From contig NZ_VDMS01000001.1 in NCBI RefSeq assembly GCF_006346395.1, forward strand, positions 2,356,001 through 2,420,000: DNA of 64,000 nt. The letters are read 5' to 3'. The translations under genes and the position numbers were made by a program. Source of the DNA: Nocardioides plantarum (lineage in GTDB: Bacteria > Actinomycetota > Actinomycetes > Propionibacteriales > Nocardioidaceae). How positions within the stretch are numbered: the first letter of the stretch is position 1; each line of letters starts with the position of its first letter. This document shows positions 1 to 7,868 of this stretch, one piece after another. Below the pieces are notes generated by a model. That model did no database searches and had not been told where the DNA came from. It saw nothing but the letters and a program-made list of their open reading frames with translations.

Positions 1-54
1 CGTCACCCCGGGTGAACGCCAGGACCGAGTCGTCGTCACCAGGCTCGACCGACG

Positions 55-318
55 TCACTCGAACCCCGGGGGCACGTGGGTCAGACGCTCCTCGGTCGAC
101 AGCCCGTCGTGCGCCTCGTCGGGGTCCGACCACGGGGCGCCCTTGGCGAGCCACTCGGCACGGTAGGCGCGCGTCGACGCCGGGCTGTTGTCCTCGTAGC
201 CGGCCTCCACCTCGCAGCACGGGCAGATCCAGAAGGTGGCGGCGTCGTTGCCCACGCCCCACGGGGGCTCGCCCCAGTCGTAACCACAGACGCGGCAGGT
301 GGTGATCGGCTCAGCCAT
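55..318 (-). CDS. CPCC-type cysteine-rich protein, probable immunity protein
   Basis: An 87-residue protein with two clusters of cysteines, CRVCGY at residues 8-13 and ICPCCEVEAGY at 31-41, a pattern that matches the small cysteine-rich CPCC family (probably a zinc-binding fold). No signal peptide or membrane segment, so cytoplasmic. The ATG at 318 overlaps the last 8 bases of the upstream toxin-like gene, so the two are translated together. CPCC proteins are repeatedly found directly downstream of polymorphic toxins and are proposed to be immunity proteins; that role is inferred here from position and family. It is the last gene of the four-gene cassette. Confidence 0.7.
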   Translation of the reverse strand: MAEPITTCRVCGYDWGEPPWGVGNDAATFWICPCCEVEAGYEDNSPASTRAYRAEWLAKGAPWSDPDEAHDGLSTEERLTHVPPGFE

Positions 319-1609
319 GGAGGAAATAGTCCCAGTTGGTGGGGAACGGGTGCTTGCCGACCTGCGGCTTGAACATCGTCTGCATCACGCCGTCCTTCGT
401 CATGATCCCGAGCGTGTTGCTGTCGGGGTTGTAACGCATGATCGCGCCGTCCGACTCGCGGACGCGCGTGTAGGTGCCGGGCGGCGGGTCGGTCATGAAC
501 TTCTTGGCTGCCTCGACGTACTCCTTGGCGTTGCGCACACCGGGGAACTCCCCCTTGTGCTTGTTGAAGTGCTTGAGCGCGTTCTTCGGCCGTGTCCACT
601 TGCCCGGCGACCAGAGCTGTTTGTCGATGCCCTTCGCGGCCCGACGGACCTTGCGGATGTTCTGGAACTTCTTCAGGGCCGAGCGGACGCTGCGGATCTT
701 GGGCAGGGTCCGCACCATCGTCCCGATGGCGCGGACCGCCTTGAGCGCCATCAGCGCCTTGATGATGTTGCGGGCACATGAGATCGCCCGTTGCAGCGCG
801 ACGCCGGCCCCGACCGCGGCCGCGCCGCCAAAGGTGACGACGCTGAGCAGACCGCTGACGACAGCCGTCGCCCCGACCTCGATCGCCAGGTCCTTGATCA
901 GGCCCTTGATCGTGTCGCGGGTCGTGTCGACCTGCTCGGCGTAGTCGTCGCACGCGCCGGCGAGCTCGCGGCAGTGGGCGGCCAGGTCGGTGGTCTGGGT
1001 CTTGAGCTCGCCGATCGCCGTACGGGCGAAGGGGATCTCGGGCGACTTCTGCCCCGAGAGGTGGGAGTCGGCGACCGAGGCGAACGAGGGCGCCCGGTCG
1101 ATGTCGTCGGCCACGGCCCGCCAGGTGCCGGCCGCCTCACGCAGCTTGCCGGTGTCGGCGCTGGGCCAGGCCCAGCCCTGGAGGTGGTCGACCACGAGGT
1201 TCCAGAACTCCGGCATGTCCTGGTTGTCGCCACCCAACGAGCTGGGCGGGGTGTAGGCGGACACGACGTCGGGCTGGGGTTCGGCTGCGTCGCCTCCCCC
1301 TGCGGCTGCGCCGCCGTAGACGGATCCGCGGTTGGCGTCGCCGTGGTTCTTGCCGCTGGTGGCGGTGAGCAGTGCCAGGTTGCCGTAGGCCGTGGCCAGC
1401 TCGGCGATGGCGCCGACCGTGTCGGCGGCGGCGGAGTCGTAGTTGGCGACGAAGTCCTCCGACGACGTGTCGTCGCCGGCCATCGCCGAGTAGCCGGACA
1501 GCTTGCCGACCAGCGACGTGTAGCCGCGCGCGATCGCCTGGTTGCCGCCGACGAAGGCCTCGGCGGCCGAGTCGTAGCCACCGCCGCTGACGTCGAGTGC
1601 GATGTTCAA
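311..1609 (-). CDS. Polymorphic toxin-like protein with WXG-type N-terminus
   Basis: 432 residues from a TTG start at 1609 that overlaps the stop of the preceding gene as TTGA; no ATG start gives a plausible N-terminus. The first ~100 residues are alanine-rich and helical like WXG/LXG secretion domains, followed by a low-complexity Gly/Ala/Pro linker (about residues 95-120), a second helical block, a Gly/Ala-rich hydrophobic pretoxin-like stretch (about 245-275) and a basic region. The last ~70 residues (HFNKHKGEF, then TRVRESDG, MRYNPDSNTLGIM, QTMFKP) resemble the compact C-terminal domains of polymorphic RNase toxins, possibly of the BECR fold; that fold assignment is only a guess. The downstream CPCC gene would supply immunity. 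Likely exported by a type VII-like pathway with the two small WXG proteins upstream. No ESX secretion genes lie in this window. Confidence 0.6.
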   Translation of the reverse strand: MNIALDVSGGGYDSAAEAFVGGNQAIARGYTSLVGKLSGYSAMAGDDTSSEDFVANYDSAAADTVGAIAELATAYGNLALLTATSGKNHGDANRGSVYGGAAAGGGDAAEPQPDVVSAYTPPSSLGGDNQDMPEFWNLVVDHLQGWAWPSADTGKLREAAGTWRAVADDIDRAPSFASVADSHLSGQKSPEIPFARTAIGELKTQTTDLAAHCRELAGACDDYAEQVDTTRDTIKGLIKDLAIEVGATAVVSGLLSVVTFGGAAAVGAGVALQRAISCARNIIKALMALKAVRAIGTMVRTLPKIRSVRSALKKFQNIRKVRRAAKGIDKQLWSPGKWTRPKNALKHFNKHKGEFPGVRNAKEYVEAAKKFMTDPPPGTYTRVRESDGAIMRYNPDSNTLGIMTKDGVMQTMFKPQVGKHPFPTNWDYFLHG

Positions 1610-1905
1610 GCCAGCCCCGCCCACATCGACCGGTTCGCCTCGGCGGCCCCGCGGTAGTTGCTGCCCGCAGTCTCTGCCGCCGCGCGGATGTCGGCCAGTG
1701 CGCCGCGCATCGCCGCCATGCCCTGGTCCCACTCCTGCTGTGCCTCGGCGTGGGCCTGCGCCGCGAGCCCCTCCCACTCGGCGTGCAGAGCCTGGATCTG
1801 CTGCCGCAGGTCGTTGCTGAGCGTCTCGAGGGCCGTCTCGGTGCGGGCGATGTCGGCGATCACGGCGTCGAGCTCGTCGGGGTCGATGGTGAAGCTGTCG
1901 CTCAT
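1606..1905 (-). CDS. WXG100-like small helical protein
   Basis: 99 residues, starting at the ATG at 1905 that overlaps the previous gene's stop as ATGA. The sequence is almost entirely charged/alanine helix with a central HAEWEGLAAQ, where EWEG sits at the hairpin position of the WXG100 (ESAT-6/CFP-10) fold. The longer frame upstream of this ATG is an overlap with the neighbouring gene. WXG100 proteins pair as four-helix bundles and are substrates or chaperones of type VII secretion. It is followed by the toxin-like gene with a 4-base overlap, so it probably acts as partner or targeting factor for that toxin. Confidence 0.65.
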   Translation of the reverse strand: MSDSFTIDPDELDAVIADIARTETALETLSNDLRQQIQALHAEWEGLAAQAHAEAQQEWDQGMAAMRGALADIRAAAETAGSNYRGAAEANRSMWAGLA

Positions 1906-2228
1906 CAGCCGAGCCTCGCGATGATCTTGCTCGAGACCTGGTTCATGTTCTGGGCCGAGTCGTCGTCCCGGTCGGTCAGGTCCTGGTGGGTGGCCTGCAT
2001 GAGGTCCGCCATCGCGACCAGGCCCTCCAGGACGTCGGTCGAGCCGGCCTTCCAGTCGCCCCACGCGTCGACGAACGAGTCGGCAGCGATGCCGGTCCAC
2101 CCGTCACCCAGGAAGCCGCTGACGCGGTCGTCGATGCGGGCCCGGTCCTGGCGCAGCTGACCGGCCGCCTCACGCACGTCCGCGATCGCCTTGGTGAAGG
2201 CCGCGTGGTCGAGGTTGATCTGGTCCAT
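1905..2228 (-). CDS. WXG100 family protein
   Basis: 107 residues, first gene of the minus-strand cassette. It has the WXG100 layout: N-terminal helix, a tight turn carrying GWTG, and a second long helix rich in Ala, Gln and Asp. About 100 residues is the usual family length. No signal peptide is needed because these proteins leave through type VII secretion. ATGA overlap with the next gene argues for translational coupling and a stable pair. Its partner is probably the 99-residue protein downstream. Confidence 0.7.
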   Translation of the reverse strand: MDQINLDHAAFTKAIADVREAAGQLRQDRARIDDRVSGFLGDGWTGIAADSFVDAWGDWKAGSTDVLEGLVAMADLMQATHQDLTDRDDDSAQNMNQVSSKIIARLG

Positions 2229-2275
2229 GTCTAGACAGGTTGCCGGGACGGACGGGGCTGAAACCCCCGCTCGCC

Positions 2276-2281
2276 TACGAT
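2276..2281 (+). promoter_or_regulatory. Putative -10 box TACGAT, leaderless start
   Basis: TACGAT followed by six bases and the GTG at 2288. This TAnnnT + 6/7 bases + start arrangement recurs before at least nine genes of the window and is the usual signature of leaderless transcription in actinobacteria. It also decides the GTG start of the next gene. Confidence 0.5.
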
Positions 2282-2287
2282 CGCCGC

Positions 2288-2899
2288 GTGTCCCGCATCC
2301 TCCGGTCCGTGCTGGCCGCGCTGGCGATCCTCACGGTGGTCGCGGCGGCGTACGTCGTCCTGACGCCGGACGAGGACGGCGTGGTCCCGTCGTCCCAGGA
2401 CGTCCTCGAGTTCACGCCGGAGACGACCCCGCGCGGCCTGGCGGTGGCCATCATCGACCACCTCGGTGACCGGACGATCACCTCGGTCGCCGTGACGGGG
2501 AAGGGCGGCACGCACGCGGTCGTCGAGACCACGGACCCGGAGGTCGCCTCGGTCTCCGTCTCCGTCAGGACCTCGACCGAGGGACCGTATCAATGCGGCT
2601 CCGACGACGGCTACACCCGAGTCTCGTGCTCGGCGAACGGCCCGCTGCGCGAGGTGGTCCGACGCACCCCCGGCGGGGCAGCCCCGACCGTCATCGGCCA
2701 CGCGAACGACGACTTCCGCGGCGACGTGCTCATCGAGGTGCACGGCGACAGCGACACCCCGGAGGTGGTCGAGCTCGTGCAGTCGCTCGTCGACGACGAG
2801 GACCTCGGCGAGGTCACGTCGCAGGACCGCAACGACCGCGGACGCGACCTCGACGTCGTCCCCCTCCGGTTCGAGAGCACGCTCGAGTCCGTGGGTTAG
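2288..2899 (+). CDS. Membrane-anchored or secreted protein of unknown function
   Basis: 203 residues from the GTG at 2288. One N-terminal hydrophobic helix (ILRSVLAALAILTVVAAAYVVL) follows a short basic start, so the protein is anchored in or exported across the membrane. The rest is an acidic, threonine-rich domain with two cysteines in YQCGSDDGYTRVSCSA that could form a disulfide outside the cell. I recognise no family. Its stop overlaps the stop of the convergent MocR-type gene (2896-2899). The leaderless-type promoter TACGAT directly upstream suggests it is a single-gene unit divergent from the WXG cassette. Confidence 0.6.
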   Translation: MSRILRSVLAALAILTVVAAAYVVLTPDEDGVVPSSQDVLEFTPETTPRGLAVAIIDHLGDRTITSVAVTGKGGTHAVVETTDPEVASVSVSVRTSTEGPYQCGSDDGYTRVSCSANGPLREVVRRTPGGAAPTVIGHANDDFRGDVLIEVHGDSDTPEVVELVQSLVDDEDLGEVTSQDRNDRGRDLDVVPLRFESTLESVG

Positions 2900-4227
2900 C
2901 CCAGGCCCACGCTCGCCGCGGCAACCAGCGCCGCGGCGACCTCGTCGGCGTCCTCGGGCGGCACCAGCCCCGACGTCACGCGCACGAACGACCCGGTCTC
3001 GCCCGCGGCCAGGAACGGCGACCCGGCGGCCACGCGGATGCCGGCGGCGGCGAGGTGGAGGACGGCCGCCTGCTCGTCGCGGACGGGCAGCCACAGGTTG
3101 ATGCCGTCGGGGGTCGGTACGACGAGGCCGTGCGCCGCCAGCGCGGCGACGAGGGCCTGCTGCCGGCCGTAGTACTGGCGGCGGGCCTCGCCGACCTCGT
3201 CCATCGAGCGCGACGTGGTGAGCAGGTCGAGCAGGATCGTCTGGAGCATCCGGGACGTCCAGGCCGGGCCGAGCATCCGGCGCGCGACCAGGGCGTCGAC
3301 CAAGTCGGTCGGCCCGCCGAGGGCGGCGACCCTCAGGTCGGGGCCGTGGGTCTTGGAGTAGGACCGCACGTGCACCACCCTCCCGGGCAGCCAGGCACCG
3401 AGCGAGACGTCGGGGGCGGTGCTGATCGCGCCGGAGTGGTCGTCCTCGACGACCCACGGGGTGGGCGTCGTACGACGCAGCAGCCGCGCGAGCGACTCGG
3501 CGCGGGCCGGGGTGGTGGAGACCCCGGTCGGGTTGTGTGCGCGCGGCTGGAGCACGACGGCCGCCGGCCGGGTGGCCAGCGCGCGGCGCAGCGACTCGGG
3601 CCGGACGCCGGAGCCGTCGAGCTCGACGGGCACCGCCTCGGCCCCCAGCGCCTCGACGAGGTCGTAGAACGGCGGGAAGCCGGGGGTCTCCAGGACGACC
3701 CGGTCGCCGTAGGAGACGACGAGCTCGAGCACCCGGGCGACGCCGTCGGTGGCCCCGTCGACGACGGTGATCTGGTCGGTCGGCGACGGCCACGTCGCGG
3801 CGAGCGCACGGCGCAGCTCGGGCACCACCGGCTCCTCGTGGTAGCCGGGCGTCGTGGCCCGCTCCGAGACCCGGCGCAGCGCGGGGCCGAGCTCGGGCAG
3901 CAGAGCGGGGTCGGGAGTGCCCCGTGACAGGTCGAGCCGGACGCCGTCGTCGGAGGGTCCGCGCAGCCCGGCGACCCGCGGGCTCAGCCGCCGCGCGGGC
4001 GCCTCGCTGACGTAGGTGCCGGCGCGTCCCCGGGACACGACGAGGCCGGTACGGCGCAGGGCCTGCCACGCGGCGCTGACCGTGGCCGGGGAGACGCCCA
4101 GCTCGGCGGCGACGTCGCGCACGGTGGGCAACCGCTCGCCGGGGGCCAGCTCGCCGGAGCGGACGGCGCGCCCGAGTGCCGCCGCGATGCCCCGGGGGGT
4201 GCGGTCCTCGAGCGTGGCCAGATTCAC
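2896..4227 (-). CDS. MocR-type transcriptional regulator (GntR HTH + aminotransferase fold)
   Basis: 443 residues. Residues ~10-75 form a winged helix of GntR type (PTVRDVAAELGVSPATVS, followed by the wing around SRGRAGTYV). The rest is a class I/II PLP aminotransferase-like domain, with the Schiff-base lysine in SYSKTHGP (K292) and the typical HNPTG stretch. MocR regulators bind PLP adducts and control adjacent, usually divergent, genes. Here the divergent operon begins 83 bp away with beta-ureidopropionase and ends in a beta-alanine-type transaminase, so the inferred effector is PLP plus beta-alanine or beta-aminoisobutyrate and the inferred target is this catabolic operon. Confidence 0.85.
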   Translation of the reverse strand: MNLATLEDRTPRGIAAALGRAVRSGELAPGERLPTVRDVAAELGVSPATVSAAWQALRRTGLVVSRGRAGTYVSEAPARRLSPRVAGLRGPSDDGVRLDLSRGTPDPALLPELGPALRRVSERATTPGYHEEPVVPELRRALAATWPSPTDQITVVDGATDGVARVLELVVSYGDRVVLETPGFPPFYDLVEALGAEAVPVELDGSGVRPESLRRALATRPAAVVLQPRAHNPTGVSTTPARAESLARLLRRTTPTPWVVEDDHSGAISTAPDVSLGAWLPGRVVHVRSYSKTHGPDLRVAALGGPTDLVDALVARRMLGPAWTSRMLQTILLDLLTTSRSMDEVGEARRQYYGRQQALVAALAAHGLVVPTPDGINLWLPVRDEQAAVLHLAAAGIRVAAGSPFLAAGETGSFVRVTSGLVPPEDADEVAAALVAAASVGLG

Positions 4228-4309
4228 GGGAAATCCTTGACACGAGCGTCACATGCGCGAAATGTTCAACTCCCACGATAACAGTTCGGACGACCCCAGG
4301 GAGAACGCG
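4228..4309. promoter_or_regulatory. Divergent intergenic control region of the pyrimidine operon
   Basis: 82 bases between the MocR-type gene and the TTG at 4310. A consensus -35 box TTGACA lies at 4237-4242 reading right; no clear -10 follows at 17-18 bases (AAATGT / AATGTT). ACAT at 4251-4254 and ATGT at 4262-4265 form the arms of an imperfect palindrome around GCGCGAA that could serve as an operator. AGGGAG at about 4298-4303 is the ribosome binding site that favours the TTG start at 4310. Confidence 0.4.
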
Positions 4310-5158
4310 TTGACGATCGTGAAGGCCGCCATCAGCCAGACCACGTGGACCGGCGACAAGGAGTCCATGCTCGACAAGCACGAGCAGTTCTCCCGCGACG
4401 CAGCGGCGCAGGGCGCACAGGTGATCTGCTACCAGGAGCTGTTCTACGGGCCCTACTTCGGGATCACCCAGGACCAGAAGTACTACCGCTTCGCCGAGGC
4501 CGCCGACGGCCCGATCGTGCAGCGCTTCGCGGCCCTGGCCAAGGAGCTCAACATGGTCCACATCCTTCCGATCTACGAGGAGGAGCAGACCGGCGTCTAC
4601 TACAACACCGCCGTGGTGGTCGATGCCGACGGCACGATCCTGGGCTCCTACCGCAAGCACCACATCCCCCACCTCGACCGGTTCTGGGAGAAGTTCTACT
4701 TCCGCCCCGGAAACCTCGGCTACCCGGTCTTCGACACCGCGGTCGGCAAGATCGGCGTCTACATCTGCTACGACCGACACTTCCCCGAGGGCTGGCGCGA
4801 GCTGGGTCTCAACGGTGCCCACATGGTGTTCAACCCCAACGCCACCAAGCCCGGTCTGTCCAACCGGCTGTGGGAGGTCGAGGGCCCGTGCGCCGCGGTC
4901 GCCAACGGCTACTTCGTGCTGCAGCCCAACCGGGTCGGTCGCGAGGACAACGAGTACGGCGACCTGGCGGTCGACTTCTACGGCACCAGCCAGGTGATCG
5001 ACCCGCGCGGCAACAACATCGGCCCGCTGGGCTCGGGCACCGACGAGGAGCTCATCGTCCGCGAGCTCGACCTCGACCTGGTCCAGGAGATGCGCGACGA
5101 CTGGCAGTTCTACCGCGACCGCCGGCCCGACTCCTACACCCACATCGCGCAGGCCTGA
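4310..5158 (+). CDS. Nitrilase-superfamily amidohydrolase, probable beta-ureidopropionase
   Basis: 282 residues from TTG at 4310; AGGGAG sits 6-7 bases before it and the protein then begins with the usual TIVKAAISQ beta strand. An ATG at 4253 in the same frame would add 19 residues unlike the family and lacks a ribosome site. The nitrilase triad is complete: E43 (CYQELF), K116 (YRKHH) and C153 (YICYDRHFPEGWR). This subgroup hydrolyses N-carbamoyl-beta-alanine or N-carbamoyl-beta-aminoisobutyrate to the beta-amino acid, ammonia and CO2, the last step of reductive pyrimidine breakdown. The next gene is dihydropyrimidinase, which supplies this substrate. N-carbamoyl-amino acid (hydantoin) hydrolysis is the alternative. 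Confidence 0.85.
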   Translation: MTIVKAAISQTTWTGDKESMLDKHEQFSRDAAAQGAQVICYQELFYGPYFGITQDQKYYRFAEAADGPIVQRFAALAKELNMVHILPIYEEEQTGVYYNTAVVVDADGTILGSYRKHHIPHLDRFWEKFYFRPGNLGYPVFDTAVGKIGVYICYDRHFPEGWRELGLNGAHMVFNPNATKPGLSNRLWEVEGPCAAVANGYFVLQPNRVGREDNEYGDLAVDFYGTSQVIDPRGNNIGPLGSGTDEELIVRELDLDLVQEMRDDWQFYRDRRPDSYTHIAQA

Positions 5159-5172
5159 CGTGACCACACGTC

Positions 5173-5265
5173 GGTCGAGGAGGCCGGTCACGGCCGTCTC
5201 GAGACCATCCGACGGCAGCCGACGTGGTCTCGAGACGGTTGCTAGCGCAACCTCCTCGACCACCG
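5173..5265. repeat. Type A palindromic repeat, two inverted copies
   Basis: Copy 1 (5173-5207) runs GGTCGAGGAGG - core - GTCTCGAGACC; copy 2 (5226-5265) is the same element inverted. The flanks match but the cores differ, GGCCGGTCACGGCC against GTTGCTAGCGCAAC, and each core is itself self-complementary. The pair separates two genes of the pyrimidine operon and ends just before the ribosome site GGAGGAAGG of the dihydropyrimidinase gene. Confidence 0.75.
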
Positions 5266-5284
5266 TGGAGGAAGGAACCCCCGC

Positions 5285-6730
5285 ATGAGCACCCTGCTGA
5301 TCACCGGCGGCACCGTCGTCAGCTCGACGGGCCGCAGCCTGGCCGACGTCCTGGTCGACGGCGAGAAGATCGTGGCCGTCCTGGCCCCCGGCTCGACCCT
5401 GCTCGGCCACGACCTCGCGGGCAGCGTCGACACCGTGATCGACGCGACCGGCAAGTACGTCGTCCCGGGCGGCATCGACGCCCACACCCACTTCGAGCTG
5501 CCCTTCGGCGGCACCGAGGCCAGCGACACCTTCGAGTCCGGCACGACGGCCGCGGCCTGGGGCGGCACCACCAGCGTCATCGACTTCGCCGTCCAGACCA
5601 CCGGCCAGCGCATCGAGACCGGCCTCGCGACGTGGCACGAGAAGGCGGCCGGCAACGCCGTCGTCGACTACGGCTTCCACCAGATCATCGGCGGGGTCGA
5701 CGAGCACTCCCTGAAGTCGATGGAGACCCTGCTCGACGAGGGCATCAGCAGCTTCAAGCTGTTCATGGCCTACCCCGGCGTCTTCATGTCCGACGACGCC
5801 CAGATCCTCAAGGCCATGCAGAAGGCCGCCGAGCTCGGGCTGCTGACGATGATGCACGCCGAGAACGGCCCCGCGATCGACGTGCTCGCCCAGCAGCTCT
5901 ACGACCAGGGCAAGACCACGCCCTACTTCCACGGCGTCGCCCGTGCCTGGCAGATGGAGGAGGAGGCCACCCACCGCGCGATCATGCTGGCCGACCTCAC
6001 CGAGTCGCCGCTGTACGTCGTCCACGTGAGCGCCAAGCAGGCCGTCGCCCAGATCGCCGCGGCGCGCGACCGCGGCAAGAACGTGTTCGGCGAGACCTGC
6101 CCGCAGTACCTCTACCTCTCGCTCGAGGAGCAGCTGGGCGCCACCGGCGACCCGACCTGGGGCGACTTCGAGGGCGCCAAGTGGGTCTGCTCGACGCCGC
6201 TGCGCTCGCGCGCCGACGGCCACCAGGACGCCATGTGGCAGGGGCTGCGCACCAACGACTTGCAGATGGTGTCGACCGACCACTGCCCGTTCTGCATGAA
6301 GGACCAGAAGGAGCTCGGTCGGGGCGACTTCCGGGCGATCCCCAACGGCATCGGCACCATCGAGCACCGGATGGACCTGATGTACCAGGGCGTCGTCACC
6401 GGCGAGATCACCCTGGAGCGCTGGGTCGAGCTCACCTCGACCACCCCGGCGCGGATGTTCGGCCTCTACGGCACGAAGGGCGTCATCGCCCCGGGCGCCG
6501 ACGCCGACGTCGTCGTCTACGACCCCGCCGGCCACACCTCCATCGGCATCGGCGAGGGTCGGACCCACCACATGAACATGGACCACAGTGCGTGGGAGGG
6601 CTACGAGATCGACGGGCACGTCGATGTCGTGGTCTCCCGTGGCACCGTGCTCGTGTCCGACGGTGAGTTCCACGGCCGTGCCGGCCACGGCAACTACCTC
6701 AAGCGCGGCCTGACCCAGTACCTCGTCTGA
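5285..6730 (+). CDS. hydA: Dihydropyrimidinase / hydantoinase
   Basis: 481 residues, usual for the family. It has the amidohydrolase beta-sandwich start, then the metal ligands H67 and H69 (IDAHTHFE), the lysine that is carbamylated to bridge the two zincs, K158 (SSFKLFMAYPG), and D332 (STDHCPF). It hydrolyses 5,6-dihydrouracil or dihydrothymine to the N-carbamoyl-beta-amino acid used by the preceding enzyme; hydantoins are alternative substrates. Cytoplasmic. A strong ribosome site (GGAGGAAGG) precedes the ATG. The operon has no recognisable dihydropyrimidine dehydrogenase, so the first step must be encoded elsewhere or be done by the next gene product. Confidence 0.9.
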   Translation: MSTLLITGGTVVSSTGRSLADVLVDGEKIVAVLAPGSTLLGHDLAGSVDTVIDATGKYVVPGGIDAHTHFELPFGGTEASDTFESGTTAAAWGGTTSVIDFAVQTTGQRIETGLATWHEKAAGNAVVDYGFHQIIGGVDEHSLKSMETLLDEGISSFKLFMAYPGVFMSDDAQILKAMQKAAELGLLTMMHAENGPAIDVLAQQLYDQGKTTPYFHGVARAWQMEEEATHRAIMLADLTESPLYVVHVSAKQAVAQIAAARDRGKNVFGETCPQYLYLSLEEQLGATGDPTWGDFEGAKWVCSTPLRSRADGHQDAMWQGLRTNDLQMVSTDHCPFCMKDQKELGRGDFRAIPNGIGTIEHRMDLMYQGVVTGEITLERWVELTSTTPARMFGLYGTKGVIAPGADADVVVYDPAGHTSIGIGEGRTHHMNMDHSAWEGYEIDGHVDVVVSRGTVLVSDGEFHGRAGHGNYLKRGLTQYLV

Positions 6731-6815
6731 TCTCGACAAGCTCGATCCCCGACGGTGGTCGAGCTCGTCGAGACCCCGCCAGTATCGGTGGTCGAGCTTG
6801 TCGAGACCCCGCCAG
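6731..6815. repeat. Type B palindromic repeats, one inverted and two tandem copies
   Basis: TCTCGACAAGCTCGATC at 6731-6747 is followed by two direct copies of a 29-base unit (6754-6782 and 6787-6815), each holding GGTCGAGCTTGTCGAGACC or its one-base variant, an almost perfect palindrome. They lie between the dihydropyrimidinase and oxidoreductase genes, immediately before the ribosome site AAAGGAGAA. Confidence 0.75.
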
Positions 6816-6831
6816 ACCAAAGGAGAACCCC

Positions 6832-7860
6832 ATGGACTTCGGCGTCGTGCTGCAGACCAACCCACCCGCCTGGCGCACCGTCGGCCTGGCCAAGCAGGCC
6901 GAGGAGCACGGGTTCGACTACGTCTGGACCTTCGACTCCCACCTGCTCTGGCAGGAGCCCTACGTCATCTACTCGGCGATCCTGGCCGCGACCAACCGGA
7001 TCATCGTCGGGCCGATGGTGACCAACCCCGCGACCCGCGACTGGACCGTCACGGCGTCGGTGTTCGCCACGCTCAACGAGATGTACGGCAACCGCACCGT
7101 CGTCGGCATCGGGCGCGGCGACTCCGCCGTCCGGGTGCTCAACGGCAAGCCCACGACCCTCAAGGACGTCCGTGAGGCGACCCACGTGATCCGCGAGCTG
7201 GCCAACTGCCGGCCGGTCGAGATCAACGGCACCACGCTGCAGTTCCCCTGGGCCCGCAGCTCGCAGGTCGAGGTGTGGATCGCGGCGTACGGCCCGCTGG
7301 CGCTCAAGACCACCGGCGAGGTGGGTGACGGCTTCATCCTCCAGCTCGCCGACGTCGACATCGCGAGGTGGATGATCGGCGCGGTCCGCAAGGCCGCCGC
7401 CGACGCCGGCCGCGACCCCGACGCGATCACGTTCTGCGTCGCCGCCCCGGCGTACGTCGGCGACGACAGCCCCGAGTCGCTGCAGCACATGCGCGACCAG
7501 TGCCGCTGGTTCGGCGGCATGGTCGGCAACCACGTGGCCGACATCGTCGCCAAGTACGGCGACTCCGGCGACGTCCCGCAGGCGCTGACCGACTACATCA
7601 AGGGCCGCGAGGGCTACGACTACAACAGCCACGGCAAGGCCGGCAACGACCACGTCGACTTCGTGCCCGACGAGATCGTCGACCGCTTCTGCCTCCTCGG
7701 CACCCCCGAGCAGCACGTCGCCAAGCTCGAGGAGCTCAAGGCGATCGGCGTCGACCAGTTCGCGGTCTACCTCCAGCACGACAACAAGGAGGAGACGATG
7801 CGCCTCTACGGCGAGTCGATCATGCCCGCGCTGCGCGACCAGGTGACGGCGAAGGCCTGA
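6832..7860 (+). CDS. Luciferase-like (LLM) F420-dependent oxidoreductase
   Basis: 342 residues with the luciferase-like monooxygenase TIM barrel: FGVVLQTNPPAWR at the first strand, WTFDSHLLW, the RIIVGPMVTNP strand and the IGRGDSA phosphate-binding turn. The closest subgroup I recall is the TIGR03842 set of predicted F420-dependent oxidoreductases, which occurs in pyrimidine-degradation clusters. Placed between dihydropyrimidinase and the ABC importer, it could act on a pyrimidine or on a reduced intermediate; the reaction is not known to me. Perfect ribosome site AAGGAGAA before the ATG. The next gene begins within about 10 bases. Confidence 0.8.
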   Translation: MDFGVVLQTNPPAWRTVGLAKQAEEHGFDYVWTFDSHLLWQEPYVIYSAILAATNRIIVGPMVTNPATRDWTVTASVFATLNEMYGNRTVVGIGRGDSAVRVLNGKPTTLKDVREATHVIRELANCRPVEINGTTLQFPWARSSQVEVWIAAYGPLALKTTGEVGDGFILQLADVDIARWMIGAVRKAAADAGRDPDAITFCVAAPAYVGDDSPESLQHMRDQCRWFGGMVGNHVADIVAKYGDSGDVPQALTDYIKGREGYDYNSHGKAGNDHVDFVPDEIVDRFCLLGTPEQHVAKLEELKAIGVDQFAVYLQHDNKEETMRLYGESIMPALRDQVTAKA

Positions 7861-7868
7861 CCTTGTCG

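Noticed and set aside
4253..4310. ATG 4253 as start of the ureidopropionase
   Set aside because: Adds 19 residues unlike the family, overlaps the likely promoter, and has no ribosome site; TTG 4310 has AGGGAG at correct spacing.
2231..6865. 1544-codon open frame on the minus strand
   Set aside because: It is antisense to the MocR, ureidopropionase and dihydropyrimidinase genes and is open only because GC-rich codon bias suppresses stops; composition is Arg/Ala/Asp noise with no motif.
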